DNA of 64,000 bases from Sceloporus undulatus (GCF_019175285.1 NC_056524.1:228909864-228973863); one strand, 5' to 3'. Positions 22,714 to 32,592 are shown, counted from the first letter of the stretch. A program made the numbers and translations. Notes: a model not told the origin generated them from the letters alone.

Positions 22714-23080
22714 TTCCCCGGGTTGTCGGAGGTGCGCATCTGCGCACCGTCCCGGGGGAGCCGCCCATGGACTGGTAGTTGGACTTTGCCTCCATCTCAG
22801 CATTTCCCGCGGCGGCCGGAGAAAGCCACATTGAGGACACCTGGGGGGAAGGCGAGGGAGAGGCGCACCAGTGAGAGAGGTGCACATAAAAGCCGGGTTG
22901 CCGGGCCTTCTTCGCCACGCCCCCTCCGCTCTCTACCGGGCACACTGCTGCTGGAGCTGCGACTGCTGCCGGGCGGCCTTCCCCAGGTTGTCGGAGGTGC
23001 GCATCTGCGCACCGTCCCGGGGGAGCCACCTACGGACTGCTGTTGGACTCTGCATCTCCGCAGCTGCACATTTTCAGCGG
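22714..23080 (+). promoter_or_regulatory. LINE 5' UTR with two tandem units (internal promoter candidate)
   Basis: The block TTCCCCRGGTTGTCGGAGG, then GTGCGCATCTGCGCACC, then GTCCCGGGGGAGCC starts at 22,714 and again at 22,979, a 265-bp period. Similarity continues for about 90 bp (GGACTGGTAGTTGGACTTTG versus GGACTGCTGTTGGACTCTGC). Each unit contains the perfect 8-bp-arm hairpin GGTGCGCA-TC-TGCGCACC nested in a CCCCGGG/CCCGGGGG frame. Tandem 5' UTR units act as promoters in some other LINEs, so this role is inferred. Confidence 0.65.
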
Positions 23081-23157
23081 CGAAGTGAGGGCAAGGGAGG
23101 TGTTCCTGTGCCGAATGGGGCAGAGAATGACTGAAGTGTCTTCTCTCTGCCCTTTCC

Positions 23158-26100
23158 ATGGTGTTACAGGGGGAAGGGGGGGATATGGACTCGGGGAATG
23201 TTTTGGCTGGGGAGGTAGAGGGTAACTCTTCATGTTTGGACGGGGCTCCTATTGAGGTAGTGTGGGGCAAGGGGAGGTATGGCGGTAGGAGAGTGGACCA
23301 GCGTTACAGGGGAAGGCGAGATCGATGCTTAATATCTATCCCGCCTTCCTGTCCCTCCCCTAACCAAAGAGACCTGAGGGTCACTCCAACCGTACCACAA
23401 ACCCTGTCTCTGCTCCTGCGCAATGCCAGGTCTATTAAAAACAAAACCCATATAATATATGACCTGCTTGAGGATTACAACTGTGACCTGGCTTGCATTA
23501 CTGAGACCTGGCTTGGGCCTGAGGGAGAAGCTGTATGGGCTCAGGCCCTACCTGCCGGGTTCTCAGTGAAGGACCAGACCAGGTTAGGTGGGCGGGGAGG
23601 GGGTGTTGCCTTGGTGCATAAGAACACCTTGTCTCTAACCAGGAACCATGTGCGTCAAACGTCCTATAGTGAGTGTATTTACCTGACCCTGAAGGCCAGA
23701 GACAGTCTAGGGATTCTGTTGGTCTATCGGCCACCCCGTGCGCTAACAGACTCCCTTAACGAGCTGACACAGTTGGTCTCAGAGCTGATGCTGGAGTCCC
23801 CCAGGCTTTTAGTCCTGGGAGACTTCAACATCTCCCTCGCGGCCAACTATGTTCCATCCGGTGCGGCTCGGGAATTCATGGAGGCCATGACAGCCATGGG
23901 CCTGTCACAACTGGTCTCAGGGCCTACGCATTCTGCGGGTAATACACTCGATTTGGTCTTTTGTACGGACATGGAAATTCCGTGGGCGGAAATATTGAAT
24001 ATTTCCCCCTTGTCATGGACGGATCATTTCCTGGTGGAGGCAAAAATCAAGGCTTCTACCCAGATCCTCCCCGGGGGTGGCAGACCTATTAAAATGGTCC
24101 ACCCTCGAAGGCTGATGGAACCCAAAAGGTTCCAAGAAGCCCTAGAGGGATATATGGTTGGAACCGACGGCGACTCTGTTGATGCCCTGACTGGTATCTG
24201 GGATACCAATCTTTCCAGGGCTATACACAGTATTGCTCCCAAGTGCCCTCTCAGACCTGCTTCCAAAAGGAAGCCCTGGTATACGGAAGATCTCCGGGCA
24301 AGGAAGCGGGTTCTGCGACGGCTAGAGCACCGCTGGCGGAAATACCAGCGCTTATCCAACCAGACTCTCCTAGACCATCTTTTGAAGGACTATGGAGAGG
24401 CGATACGTGCAGCTAAGAACTCGTTCTATGGTGCACGTGTCGCGTCCGCGGAGTCGCGTCCAGCAGAGTTGTTCAGGGTTGTGAGGGAGCTAACTCAGCT
24501 CCCTCCTGCCCCAAACCAGATCCTTGAACCTTCCAAGGCCTGCTGTGACCGATTTAACAACTTCTTCGCGGATAAAATCTCTCGGATAAGCGAAGGTCTG
24601 GATGCCAGTATTAGAGCAGAAACCAGTGTAGAGGCGTCCAGAGCTTCCGTGGACTTGGTTAAACTGGATCACTTTGAGTCTGTAAGTACCGAGGATGTGG
24701 ACAGGATCCTTAGGAGTGTTAGGAAGATGACCTGCTCTCTCGATCCCTGTCCCTTATGGCTGGCGGCTCAGGGGGGACCGGTGGTAACTTCAATGTTACA
24801 CCGGATTATTAATACATTTTTCAGGGATGGGCAATTTCCATCGAATTTAAAATTGGCCACTGTAAGACCTTTATTAAAAAAGCCCTCCCTTGACCCCCTG
24901 ATGCATAATAATTATCGGCCTGTATCGCTGTTGCCATTTTTGGGTAAGGTGATCGAGAGGGCGGTTGTGATCCAGCTCCAATCGATCCTGGATGAAACGG
25001 ATTATCTAGACCCATTTCAAACTGGCTTTTGGGCGGGTTACGGGGTTGAGACTGCCATGGTCACCTTGGTCGATGACCTCCATCTGGGCATTGACAGGGG
25101 AAGCGTGTCCCTGTTGGTGCTCTTGGACATCTCAGCGGCTTTCGATACCATAGACCATGGTATCCTGGAGCGCCTGGTAGAGGTGGGAGTCGGGAGCACT
25201 GCGCTCCAGTGGTTCCGGTCCTACCTCTCTGGGAGGTTCCAGATGGTGCAGCTGGGAGACGTGTGCTCCGACAAGAGACCCCTAACATCTGGGGTCCCTC
25301 AAGGAGCCATTCTGTCTCCCATGCTTTTCAACATTTACATGAAACCGCTGGGAGAGATCATCTGGAGACATGGGGCGCGGGGTTATCAGTACGCTGATGA
25401 CACCCAAATAATTTTCTCTATGTCTCCAACTGATGCAGTGACCGGGGATGGCATCTCTCCTCTCGTGGCCTGTCTGGAGTCGGTAATGGGCTGGATGAGG
25501 GAAAACAGACTCAGCTTGAATCCAGAGAAAACGGAAGTACTTGTGATAGGTTCTCCTGGCCCAGGGATGGCGGTGGTTCCACCTGTCCTGAATGGGATCA
25601 CGCTTCCCGTGAGGGACTCTGTACGCAGTCTGGGGATGCTCCTCAACTCGTCGCTCCACCTTACATCTCAGGTGGATGCGACGGTCAGGAGCACCTGTTA
25701 TCAGCTTCGGCGGATACGCCAGCTGCATCCCTACCTGAGCCAGGGGGACCTAGAAACAGTGGTACACGCTCTGGTAACCTCTCGTTTGGATTTCTGCAAT
25801 GCGCTCTACATGGGACAACCCTTGTACCATATCCAGAAGCTGCAATTAGTGCAGAATATGGCAGCAAGACTGGTCACTAATACATCTAGGACCAGTCATA
25901 TAACACCGGTCTTAAAAGACCTACATTGGCTGCCTATTCGCTTCCGGGCGCAATACAAGGTCTTGGTTATAACCTATAAAGCCCTAAATGGTTTGGGCCC
26001 AGGATACTTAAAGGACTGCCTCTCTCCGTACAATCCGCCCCGCACACTCAGATCCACCGGGCAGCATTTGTTAAGAGTTCCGGAGGCTAGATTGGTTAAC

Positions 26101-26235
26101 ACCACTAGAAGGGCCTTTTCCATCTCGGCCCCCACCCTCTGGAACTTGCTGCCCATCGAGCTCCGTTCAGCAACCTCTCTGGCCCAATTTAAGAAGGGGC
26201 TAAAAACATTCTTTTTCAAGCAGGCTTACACCTGA
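23158..26235 (+). CDS. Intact LINE ORF2: APE endonuclease plus reverse transcriptase
   Basis: This 1025-codon open frame encodes the enzyme that nicks chromosomal DNA and copies LINE RNA onto the nick (target-primed reverse transcription). The endonuclease spans about residues 82-300, with RNARSIKNK, CITETWL (Glu116), GRGGGVALVH, LVYRPP, LGDFN (Asp222, Asn224), TLDLVF and WTDHFLV. The RT follows with NNYRPVSLLPFLGKVIERAV, LLDISAAFDTIDH (Asp663), GVPQGAILSPMLFNIYMKPL, the YADD box at 745-748 and LNPEKTEVLVIGSPGP. The post-RT region ends with APTLWNLLP and FKQAYT. The first 75 or so residues are low in known motifs, so the true start could be a later codon. No stop or frameshift is seen, although one codon is missing after DHGIL relative to the 2.7-kb copy. 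It may be recent, but activity cannot be judged by reading. Confidence 0.95.
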   Translation: MVLQGEGGDMDSGNVLAGEVEGNSSCLDGAPIEVVWGKGRYGGRRVDQRYRGRRDRCLISIPPSCPSPNQRDLRVTPTVPQTLSLLLRNARSIKNKTHIIYDLLEDYNCDLACITETWLGPEGEAVWAQALPAGFSVKDQTRLGGRGGGVALVHKNTLSLTRNHVRQTSYSECIYLTLKARDSLGILLVYRPPRALTDSLNELTQLVSELMLESPRLLVLGDFNISLAANYVPSGAAREFMEAMTAMGLSQLVSGPTHSAGNTLDLVFCTDMEIPWAEILNISPLSWTDHFLVEAKIKASTQILPGGGRPIKMVHPRRLMEPKRFQEALEGYMVGTDGDSVDALTGIWDTNLSRAIHSIAPKCPLRPASKRKPWYTEDLRARKRVLRRLEHRWRKYQRLSNQTLLDHLLKDYGEAIRAAKNSFYGARVASAESRPAELFRVVRELTQLPPAPNQILEPSKACCDRFNNFFADKISRISEGLDASIRAETSVEASRASVDLVKLDHFESVSTEDVDRILRSVRKMTCSLDPCPLWLAAQGGPVVTSMLHRIINTFFRDGQFPSNLKLATVRPLLKKPSLDPLMHNNYRPVSLLPFLGKVIERAVVIQLQSILDETDYLDPFQTGFWAGYGVETAMVTLVDDLHLGIDRGSVSLLVLLDISAAFDTIDHGILERLVEVGVGSTALQWFRSYLSGRFQMVQLGDVCSDKRPLTSGVPQGAILSPMLFNIYMKPLGEIIWRHGARGYQYADDTQIIFSMSPTDAVTGDGISPLVACLESVMGWMRENRLSLNPEKTEVLVIGSPGPGMAVVPPVLNGITLPVRDSVRSLGMLLNSSLHLTSQVDATVRSTCYQLRRIRQLHPYLSQGDLETVVHALVTSRLDFCNALYMGQPLYHIQKLQLVQNMAARLVTNTSRTSHITPVLKDLHWLPIRFRAQYKVLVITYKALNGLGPGYLKDCLSPYNPPRTLRSTGQHLLRVPEARLVNTTRRAFSISAPTLWNLLPIELRSATSLAQFKKGLKTFFFKQAYT

Positions 26236-26351
26236 TTCTTTGCCCTGAGAGTCCTCTTCCCCCCTCTGTCAGTTGTTTGTGATCTGGCACAAGTTCTCTT
26301 ATTACTGTTTTAATGGTATTGTTTTTATAAATTGTATTGAATATTGCTGTT

Positions 26352-26380
26352 AACCGCCCTGATGTTTCGAAGGGCGGTAT
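26352..26380 (+). other. LINE 3' hairpin, RT recognition candidate
   Basis: AACCGCCCT and AGGGCGGT pair around a short loop just before the (ATTT)n tail. The same design ends the 2.7-kb LINE (5013-5040) and copies A-D. In the UnaL2 system of eel, a 3' stem-loop is known to be bound by the LINE protein; extending that role here is inference. Confidence 0.7.
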
Positions 26381-26412
26381 ATAAATAAAGGTATTTATTT
26401 ATTTATTTATTT

Positions 26413-26903
26413 ACATGTTATCCTTAAGTATGGTAATTGGGGGGGGGGGGAGAAGGTGCTCCCTCTTTTCATGTCCTTGCTATAAATGATCACTGTCAGT
26501 GTTTTTGAGATACAATTTCCCACTATGTTTATAATCCTATATCCCTGCTACATGCATATACTTGTATATACACCTGAAATTCTAGGAACATTTCATGCAT
26601 TTGATTATGTGAACTACAGTATAATAATAAAATTAAATTTCTGTCTGTTTTTTCAGTACTGTGCTCTAAAAGCTGGATGACTTATATCACTTTTGGAGGG
26701 TGATGTTTAGGATATTCTGATTTAACGTAAAAACTGTGTGCCATACATGAAATTAACTTTGCCTTTGCAGTCCTGGTTTAGGCATATTTAAGCACCCAAA
26801 GAAATCCTCCACACGAGTTAAAACTGCATAATTAATGATGGCTAATTATTCTTCTGAGGAACACTGTATACCACAGTGTATACCACTGTATACAGCACAG
26901 CTA
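26413..26903. other. Unclassified DNA with poly-G run
   Basis: A 12-G run lies near 26,440-26,452. Otherwise no repeat or gene is recognised. Confidence 0.45.
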
Positions 26904-26919
26904 GTGCTGTATTAAATTT

Positions 26920-26956
26920 ACTACACTTGATCTTAGCCAAAAGGCCGAGAAGCGAT
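26920..26956 (-). pseudogene. RNU2: U2 snRNA retropseudogene, 3'-truncated
   Basis: The minus strand matches nucleotides 1-37 of U2 spliceosomal snRNA without a mismatch that I can find, from ATCGCTTCTCGG at the 5' end to AAGTGTAGT within the branch-site recognition sequence. It is flanked by perfect 16-bp direct repeats GTGCTGTATTAAATTT at 26,904-26,919 and 26,961-26,976, with four extra bases (CCCA on the minus strand) at the U2 5' side. There is no poly(A). This is the signature of a reverse-transcribed insertion with a missing snRNA 3' part. It cannot function as U2, because the Sm site and 3' stems are absent. Confidence 0.97.
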
Positions 26957-26979
26957 TGGGGTGCTGTATTAAATTTGTT

Positions 26980-27775
26980 ATACCTGAAAGTGCCACAAGA
27001 CTCTTCATTATTTCTGCTGCAACAAAATAATATGCTGTTGTTTCAGAAATTAAAAAAAATGCCACAGACTCAAAACACCCTTCATGTACATATCTGGAAC
27101 ATTCACACAGGGAAAATCCTGCTCATTGTTCCTGACAGTAACAATCTATGCAAGCAACATTAGCATGGTGAAAGCAAAGGGAAAGCCCTACAATACCTTA
27201 TAAAAACTGATGGGCCTTTACCTAGCAATTATAAACATTCATAGTAAGCAAACAGAATACTAAATCCAGTCATTAGTTTCACATATTACTTGAACTTTTA
27301 GCATTCCCACTGAATTAATGGAACTGATAGAAGCTTTGGCTCACCAAGCTCCTACCAAGTCAGTGTGTCTACTCTAGCTGGCACTAGTAATTAGATTTTA
27401 GGCCAGAATGGCTGGGACTGTGATGCTGAAACCTGTTTGGGTTACCTTTTAAAATCTCACTTATCCATAAACTAAAAACTGATGTTGGATTTCCATGACA
27501 GCAGGTTCATGAGTCATATTCTAGAAATGGCAATACCTTCAGTCACAATACAGTTCCTTTCAGATGGATAAGTGCCTAGCTAAGTGGTAATTATTAAGAA
27601 ACATCTCACTTTTGACAGATGGGGCAGCCTACACCATTTGCCTTTTGTAATTAATAAAACTGGGAGAGGGAGGAAGGAAGTGAACAGGGAACACCTCCCC
27701 TCAGATGTTCATTGTGCTTTCGACATGTGTATGAATGTGAGTAGGATAATGACTTTTATGTTGGGAACTAAAGGG
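26980..27775. other. No recognised gene or repeat
   Basis: Unclassified DNA flanking the U2 insertion. Only short frames are present. Confidence 0.4.
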
Positions 27776-28145
27776 GTGTACAGGCCGGCACTTTATGCCA
27801 GCCTGCACCTTAACTAGGACTCAGGTAGGGCTGAGCATTCACACACTCAAAGCCCTCACTGCACACCATGGGCATCATCTTGACACATGCCCATCCAGAC
27901 AGCACACGCCATGATGACATCCATCATGCACAGCACCCAAACGGCACTGCACATGAGAGGCATCATAAAGCCACATCATGGCACCTATGGCGCCCGTTCT
28001 AGGGCACAAATAGGAGCCATGTTTCACAGCTTCTATTTGCACTGGGTTGGGGTGTGGTGTGTGGCTGCCATATTCCCAACCCAGCGCTTCCAGGGGCGGC
28101 ATAGAGCCGCCCCTGCACGGGCTGTCTGTTTAGCTCCTAAGTCTT
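27776..28145. mobile_element. Possible non-autonomous DNA element
   Basis: A locally GC-rich block lies between AGGGGTGTACAGGCCGGC at the left and a right end whose reverse complement is AGGAGCTAAACAGACAGCC (about 12 of 18 bases alike). A subterminal hairpin GGGGCGGC/GCCGCCCC is at about 28,093-28,114. The ends resemble the ACAG-containing termini of the MITEs at 38-44 kb, but the match is weak. Confidence 0.35.
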
Positions 28146-29601
28146 ATGGTTAACCCAGCAGACTTATTTCAGTGCATTTCCATAGCAGAACAGTTGCTTT
28201 TCTTCTCTTCCATCCTTGTACACTTCTGCATGCTAAATACGAACCTCTTACATCTAGATTCTTGAGTAATGTTACTGGTCTGAAAATGGAGGCAATCGAG
28301 ATTAAAGCATCTGGAGTGGATAAGAATTTCCACTCAAAGATAATTCCCACTCATTTTAAAACAAGGAAGGAGTCTTATGACATCTTTAAGACTAACCAAT
28401 TTATTTAAACATACGCTTTTGTGGAATCCATTTCACATCTTTGGAGTAAAGCCTTGGTAGATAGATATCTATACAAATTCAGGGCAGGAGGAAGTGGGTT
28501 AAACATAATAGAAATGAAACATATGTTGGCGTGGTGACAGGGTGAAAAGTGCCATCTTGATGGTGGTTATAAAGGGAAGTTAAAGGGGGTGGGGGAGGAG
28601 TGAATGACAGGTTTCTCAGGCTTTGGACAGGTATACCATGGTCAGGGATTGTCACCTCAAACTTTCCTGATGCATATTTCTAAATTACGGTATACATTCT
28701 CCCTTCAGGACCATACCAAAACAAGCATTTACGTATCTTTGAGAATGAAATTCTCCAGAGATGGTGGTTTGGAGAGGTGCCAGAATGTGGCAGGATAGTT
28801 GCTGAAAGTGAAATCTATTTTGGTCCTTTTGTCAGAAACACGATTCTTTCACTAGTCACAGGTGATCTAGAGGCAGATCACGGTTGTAAGGAAAAGTACA
28901 CATTCGTCAATACCCAGAACAATTCATTAAAAGGAATTAATTGAAAACATCAGGAAGAAAAACACAACTGCCAACAATATTATCAGGCACATGATATAAA
29001 AAACCTTTGGCAGTACATTGGATAAATATAAATCAGAAATTTAGCAACTGGTTGGGATTTCTACCTCTTCACTGCTGCTTGAATGAGTCTTTGAAAATTG
29101 ATAACATTTTAATGTAATTTTGATTGCCTTCTTCTGGAGGTCAGTCTAATAAGTATATTGCATAATGTTAAATTACGCTTCTCATAGGGAGTGGATATAA
29201 TTAAAAGCACAAGCACTTAATGTTTTTGATTAAGGGAGCTGAAAAAGTCTTATACTTAGAAAAATTGAGTTTCATGGAATTTACCCTGGGCTTCGAATAT
29301 GCTAATGCTTAACTTCTTCTTTCTGATCTCTCTAAGCCTCTCTCCAAAAACAGAACCCAGGAGGAGAAATATTAATCCATATGTTTTCCTAATGAAGCAG
29401 TAAAAGCCTCTGTGGTGTGTCAGATTAGAATGTTGCAGTAAAATTGGGGAAACTATACTTCATATCCCCACTCAGCCATGAAGTGCACTGGATTACCTTT
29501 GGCCAGACACTGTTACAGATGAGAAACATTGTCACTTTCATTTTCTTGAATTTTTCAGAATCCCACTAGTATTCTGATCCCATTCAAGTTTTTGTGTATG
29601 T

Positions 29602-29604
<3 letters not shown>
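28146..29604. other. Unclassified DNA with one repeat module
   Basis: At 28,365-28,440 the minus strand reads TTGGTTAGTCTTAAAGATGT, a module found again near 32,605 and 60,185. It is a common retroelement-end motif that I cannot name. The rest is unrecognised. Confidence 0.4.

Positions 29605-29632
<28 letters not shown>
29605..29632. repeat. (CA)n microsatellite
   Basis: About 13 CA units. Confidence 0.95.
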
Positions 29633-29634
<2 letters not shown>

Positions 29635-29764
29635 GTTAGTTCCTTTCCACACAGAAATGCCTGCATATTCTAATGCACACTTTTCTTACAGTAACTATTT
29701 TAAAATAGTTTCCTAAATTTATACCTATTGTACACATTTTCCCCACTGATTAAAACAAAAGACA

Positions 29765-29985
29765 AAACAAAAACAGTTTCATTTATATGCCACTTAGTGT
29801 CTAACTGGTTTACAAAGTGTAAGCTAATTGCCCCCAACAATCTGGATACTCATTTTTAGCAGCCTCAGACGGATGCAAGCCTGAGTTGAGCTTGAGCCCT
29901 TTTTGCTGGTATTGAACTCTCAACCTTATGGATTTGAGTGAGTGGCTGCAGTACAGGCATTTAACCACTGCACCACCAGGGCTCA
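29765..29985 (-). mobile_element. tRNA-derived SINE, minus strand
   Basis: On the minus strand the head begins GCCCTGGTGGTGCAGTGG with an A-box fit (TGGTGCAGTGG) and a B-box fit (AGTTCAATACC). It ends in TTGTAAACCAGTTAGACACT, then AGTGGCATATAAATGAAAC, a hairpin-like retroelement tail unlike the BovB tail of the Sauria SINEs. It is thus a second tRNA-SINE family that probably uses a different partner LINE. Complete or nearly complete, moderately diverged. Confidence 0.85.
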
Positions 29986-30049
29986 GTATTTTTTCATATT
30001 TTCTTCAAATGCACATATATTAACTAATGCCTAATCCCTTCAAGTCACT

Positions 30050-30245
30050 TGCCCTTCCAGTCACCTGCCATCTTCTAGCGACTCTATAAAATTCATAGTG
30101 TCTTCTTCATCAAGGAATACTTAGAGGTAGTTTGTCATTGCCTTCCTCTGAAATACAGCCTAAAGCCCCTGGTATCCCGTGACAGTCTCTCTTCCAAGTA
30201 CTAGCCAGGTTAGACTTTCCTTAGCTTACAAGATCAGATGGGATG
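30050..30245 (-). mobile_element. 5S rRNA-derived SINE (SINE3 / 5S-Sauria type), minus strand
   Basis: On the minus strand, CATCTGATCTTGTAAGCTAA, then CTGGCTAGTACTTGGAAGAG, then GGGATACCAGGGGCTTTAGG follows 5S rRNA from its GATCTCGTCTGATCT region to its 3' end in order. It continues into a non-5S body (GAGGAAGGCAATGACAAACT) shared with Sauria-type SINEs. It is a polymerase-III retroposon with an internal 5S promoter, not a functional 5S gene. Confidence 0.93.
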
Positions 30246-31349
30246 TATTTACTTACATATTCAAAATAAAACAACCCAAAATGAAAAACAAAAACAAAAA
30301 CCTTCTGCACATGGTGTTGTGTCAGTCCCAGTGATGGGAAAACAAAAGATATTTGAATTGATCTATTTGAAAATATATTCAGGGAAGTCAAGTTGGTAAT
30401 GCAACAAAGGACAACAAAATCCAAAATGTACATGCACTCACTCTACCAAGTATCTTGTAACTTCAAACAGAACGAATGGGTCTAGATCTCAAAGAAAGAT
30501 ATGTTGTTGATGCTAATGAAGACAAAGATTTGTCTTTAATGTCTTTGTCCTCTGTCCCCTCATAGCTAAAATGAGGTGTGGCCAACAATTTAAACAATCT
30601 TACCTCAAGCCCACCTTAAATATCATCTTATCAGACATATTAAACCAGATGTAGCACCATGACTCCAAATCTGTCACCCAGCCATTTGCACATGATTTAA
30701 CATCTCTTTCTGATGAAGTCAGTGAGCTTGGAAAAGTATTATAATGCATTCTTTTTGTGAGCATAATATAAGTAAAACACAAAGTGGATGTTGTTCTACA
30801 CTGATAATCTTGCAGGACATTTGTAATTTTTGTGTGCAGAGAGACCATAATATGTGACACATCAAAGGAGGACTGACACCTGTTCAGGCCCTCTTTCCAC
30901 TTTGGATGTGTGTGTGTGTGGGGGGGGGGATGTGCAGTGCTGCAGCCAGCACCCAACCCTACTTATCCACTGCCATGGCTCTCTTGGCCAAAGAAAGCCA
31001 AGGCAGCAGAGAAGGAGGGATGAGCCTGTGTCTCTCCTGGCTTCTCAGTTGCCCTGGCTTTCTTGGATAAGTGGTAGGGGCAGCTCATGTCTCTTCCATC
31101 ACTTCTCACTGCCTCACTTGCTCAGCCACCCAGCCACCCCTTAGCCACCCTTTCCAGATGTGGTCAGATGGTGGATGGCGGGGGGGGGGGAGGACAGGTG
31201 ATCAAGACAGCAGGAAGGAGAGACGGCAGGACATGCCACTCCCTGGCACCCCTTTTCAGGCATCTGCAGTGGGTAACACCAACCCTACTGATGCCATTGC
31301 TTCCCAAGCTTGTGTGTGTGTGTGTGTGTGGGGTAAAATAGGGAGGAAG
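30246..31349. other. No recognised gene; G-rich stretch
   Basis: Unclassified. G-runs occur at about 30,918-30,929 and 31,180-31,190, and a (TG)n run at 31,312-31,330. Confidence 0.4.
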
Positions 31350-31410
31350 AATGAGTACACTGCCTTGGAATTCATGAAGGAAAGATGGGCTGTAAATATA
31401 AATAAAAAAG
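31350..31410 (+). mobile_element. LINE-like 3' tail remnant
   Basis: CTGCCTTGGAATTCATGAAG, then GAAAGATGGGCTGTAAATAT, then AAATAAAAA has the shape of a truncated LINE 3' tail (stem, then ATAAATAAA). No coding part is visible. Confidence 0.45.
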
Positions 31411-32446
31411 TGGTCAATGCCCTCACTTTAAATTAGCTTTGAGACCTGTCAGTAATGATATGAAGAAGCTAGATCTGTTTGCTGAACATCATTGTTATTA
31501 GGAAGAAGACCAATTCTAAACAAAACATGGGTAGAAAACTGCATTTGTTTTTAGTGAACTTACATGAAAGAGATAAGCTTTTGGTGGAGGTTTAGGGAAC
31601 ATTTTTAGCCTCTCTCCAGCTTCCATTTATACTGAATATCTTGATCTCCAGTCAGAGAATTCAGCTCCTATGTTCTTATTTGTATAGTTAGCTGAATTGT
31701 TCCCCACAGCAATACATTTCAATTTGACTTTGGCTCCAAGAAGAACTTTGATCATTATATTTCCAAGAGCAATCTGAATAATCCCATCTTTGCAGTGAAA
31801 AAGAAAATTGGTTGGCAGAAACCTAAACATTAAGTTTTCATAATATTCAATAGGAATTGGAATATGTGACATTTGCAAAATTATTTCCAAATAGGAAGAA
31901 CCATTTTCATGTTGTTTTACCATCAGTTACAGTCTGATAGGTAATTCCTAGATAAATTCTTCTGGTGTCTCTCTCTAAAATTGTGGAGCTCATGCTTCAT
32001 TTTGCATGCTTTTTAATCAAGTTCAGCCAATACTTAATTTAGTTTTAAAATGATCTTACTTTCAATAAAAATCAATTTTCCTTTTTGGGAAAGGAAAGTC
32101 AGATTTCACAAAATGGATAAATGGCCTTGAATTAGTAGAAAAGAGTCATGTAGGGGCTAATTTCCTCTTTGTTTTATTTCCCTAGCATATTTACCCCACC
32201 TTTGCAGAAGAAGGTCCAGAAAAGGAACACTTGGCATCTATGCAAAAGGTTACTTCCAACTGAATGCTCTCAGAATGTCGCAAAACCTTGAAGCAACTGT
32301 CTTACTATGTGAAAATTGTAGTCATCACATGAATTATATGTTTGAATTTTCAAAATGGTAGTTGTGTTTCTCTGATTCAGCAAAGAGAAATAGAGAGTGA
32401 GACAGGAAAAGATTATAGAAAGAGAAAGAGTGCGAGTGTCTTGTGT
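31411..32446. other. No recognised gene or repeat
   Basis: Unclassified DNA. A 98-codon minus-strand frame at 31,627-31,923 has no recognisable motif and no supporting context. Confidence 0.4.
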
Positions 32447-32592
32447 CTGCATCTGCATTGCAGAAATAATGCAGTTTAACACGACTTTAACTTTCATGGC
32501 TCAATGCTATGGAATTCTGGGATTTGCAGATTTATGAGATATTTTGTCTTCTCTGTCAGAGAGCTCTGGTGCCACAACAAACTACATGTTAA
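32447..32592. mobile_element. MITE half-element (CAGAAATAATCC family)
   Basis: The text TTGCAGAAATAATGCAGTTT, CTCAATGCTATGGAATTCTG, then CAGAGAGCTCTGGTGCCACA matches one arm of the palindromic element seen whole at 50.58-50.76 kb and partly at 62.07-62.39 kb. The second arm is missing; a TTAGTCTTAAAGATGC module follows at about 32,610. Confidence 0.7.

Larger units (their letters stand above)
22712..26412 (+). mobile_element. Near full-length L2/CR1-group LINE
   Basis: The element has a GC-rich 5' UTR with duplicated units, one long ORF (EN plus RT), a short 3' UTR, a tail hairpin at about 26,352-26,380 and an (ATTT)n end. There is no separate ORF1 upstream; single-ORF organisation is known in some Jockey-superfamily clades. 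GC content jumps sharply against the AT-rich flanks. The protein motifs fit the L2/CR1/Rex1 group; exact clade assignment needs a phylogeny. I could not find target-site duplications. Confidence 0.92.

Noticed and set aside
22797-23270. A 157-codon minus-strand frame overlapping the LINE 5' UTR
   Set aside because: It lies antisense to the GC-rich 5' UTR and ORF start and is low complexity (Ser/Pro/Arg-rich). GC-rich DNA yields long chance frames. No domain is seen.
26920-26956. Functional U2 snRNA gene
   Set aside because: Only the first 37 nucleotides are present, with no Sm site, 3' stems, 3' box or upstream snRNA promoter element. The flanking duplications show an insertion.
30147-30245. 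5S rRNA gene
   Set aside because: The 5S match lacks its first bases, carries many substitutions and continues into SINE body text, so it is a 5S-derived SINE.
31627-31923. 98-codon minus-strand frame without low complexity
   Set aside because: No motif, splice context or neighbouring exon supports it. I cannot tell it from a chance frame or an unrecognised old repeat.
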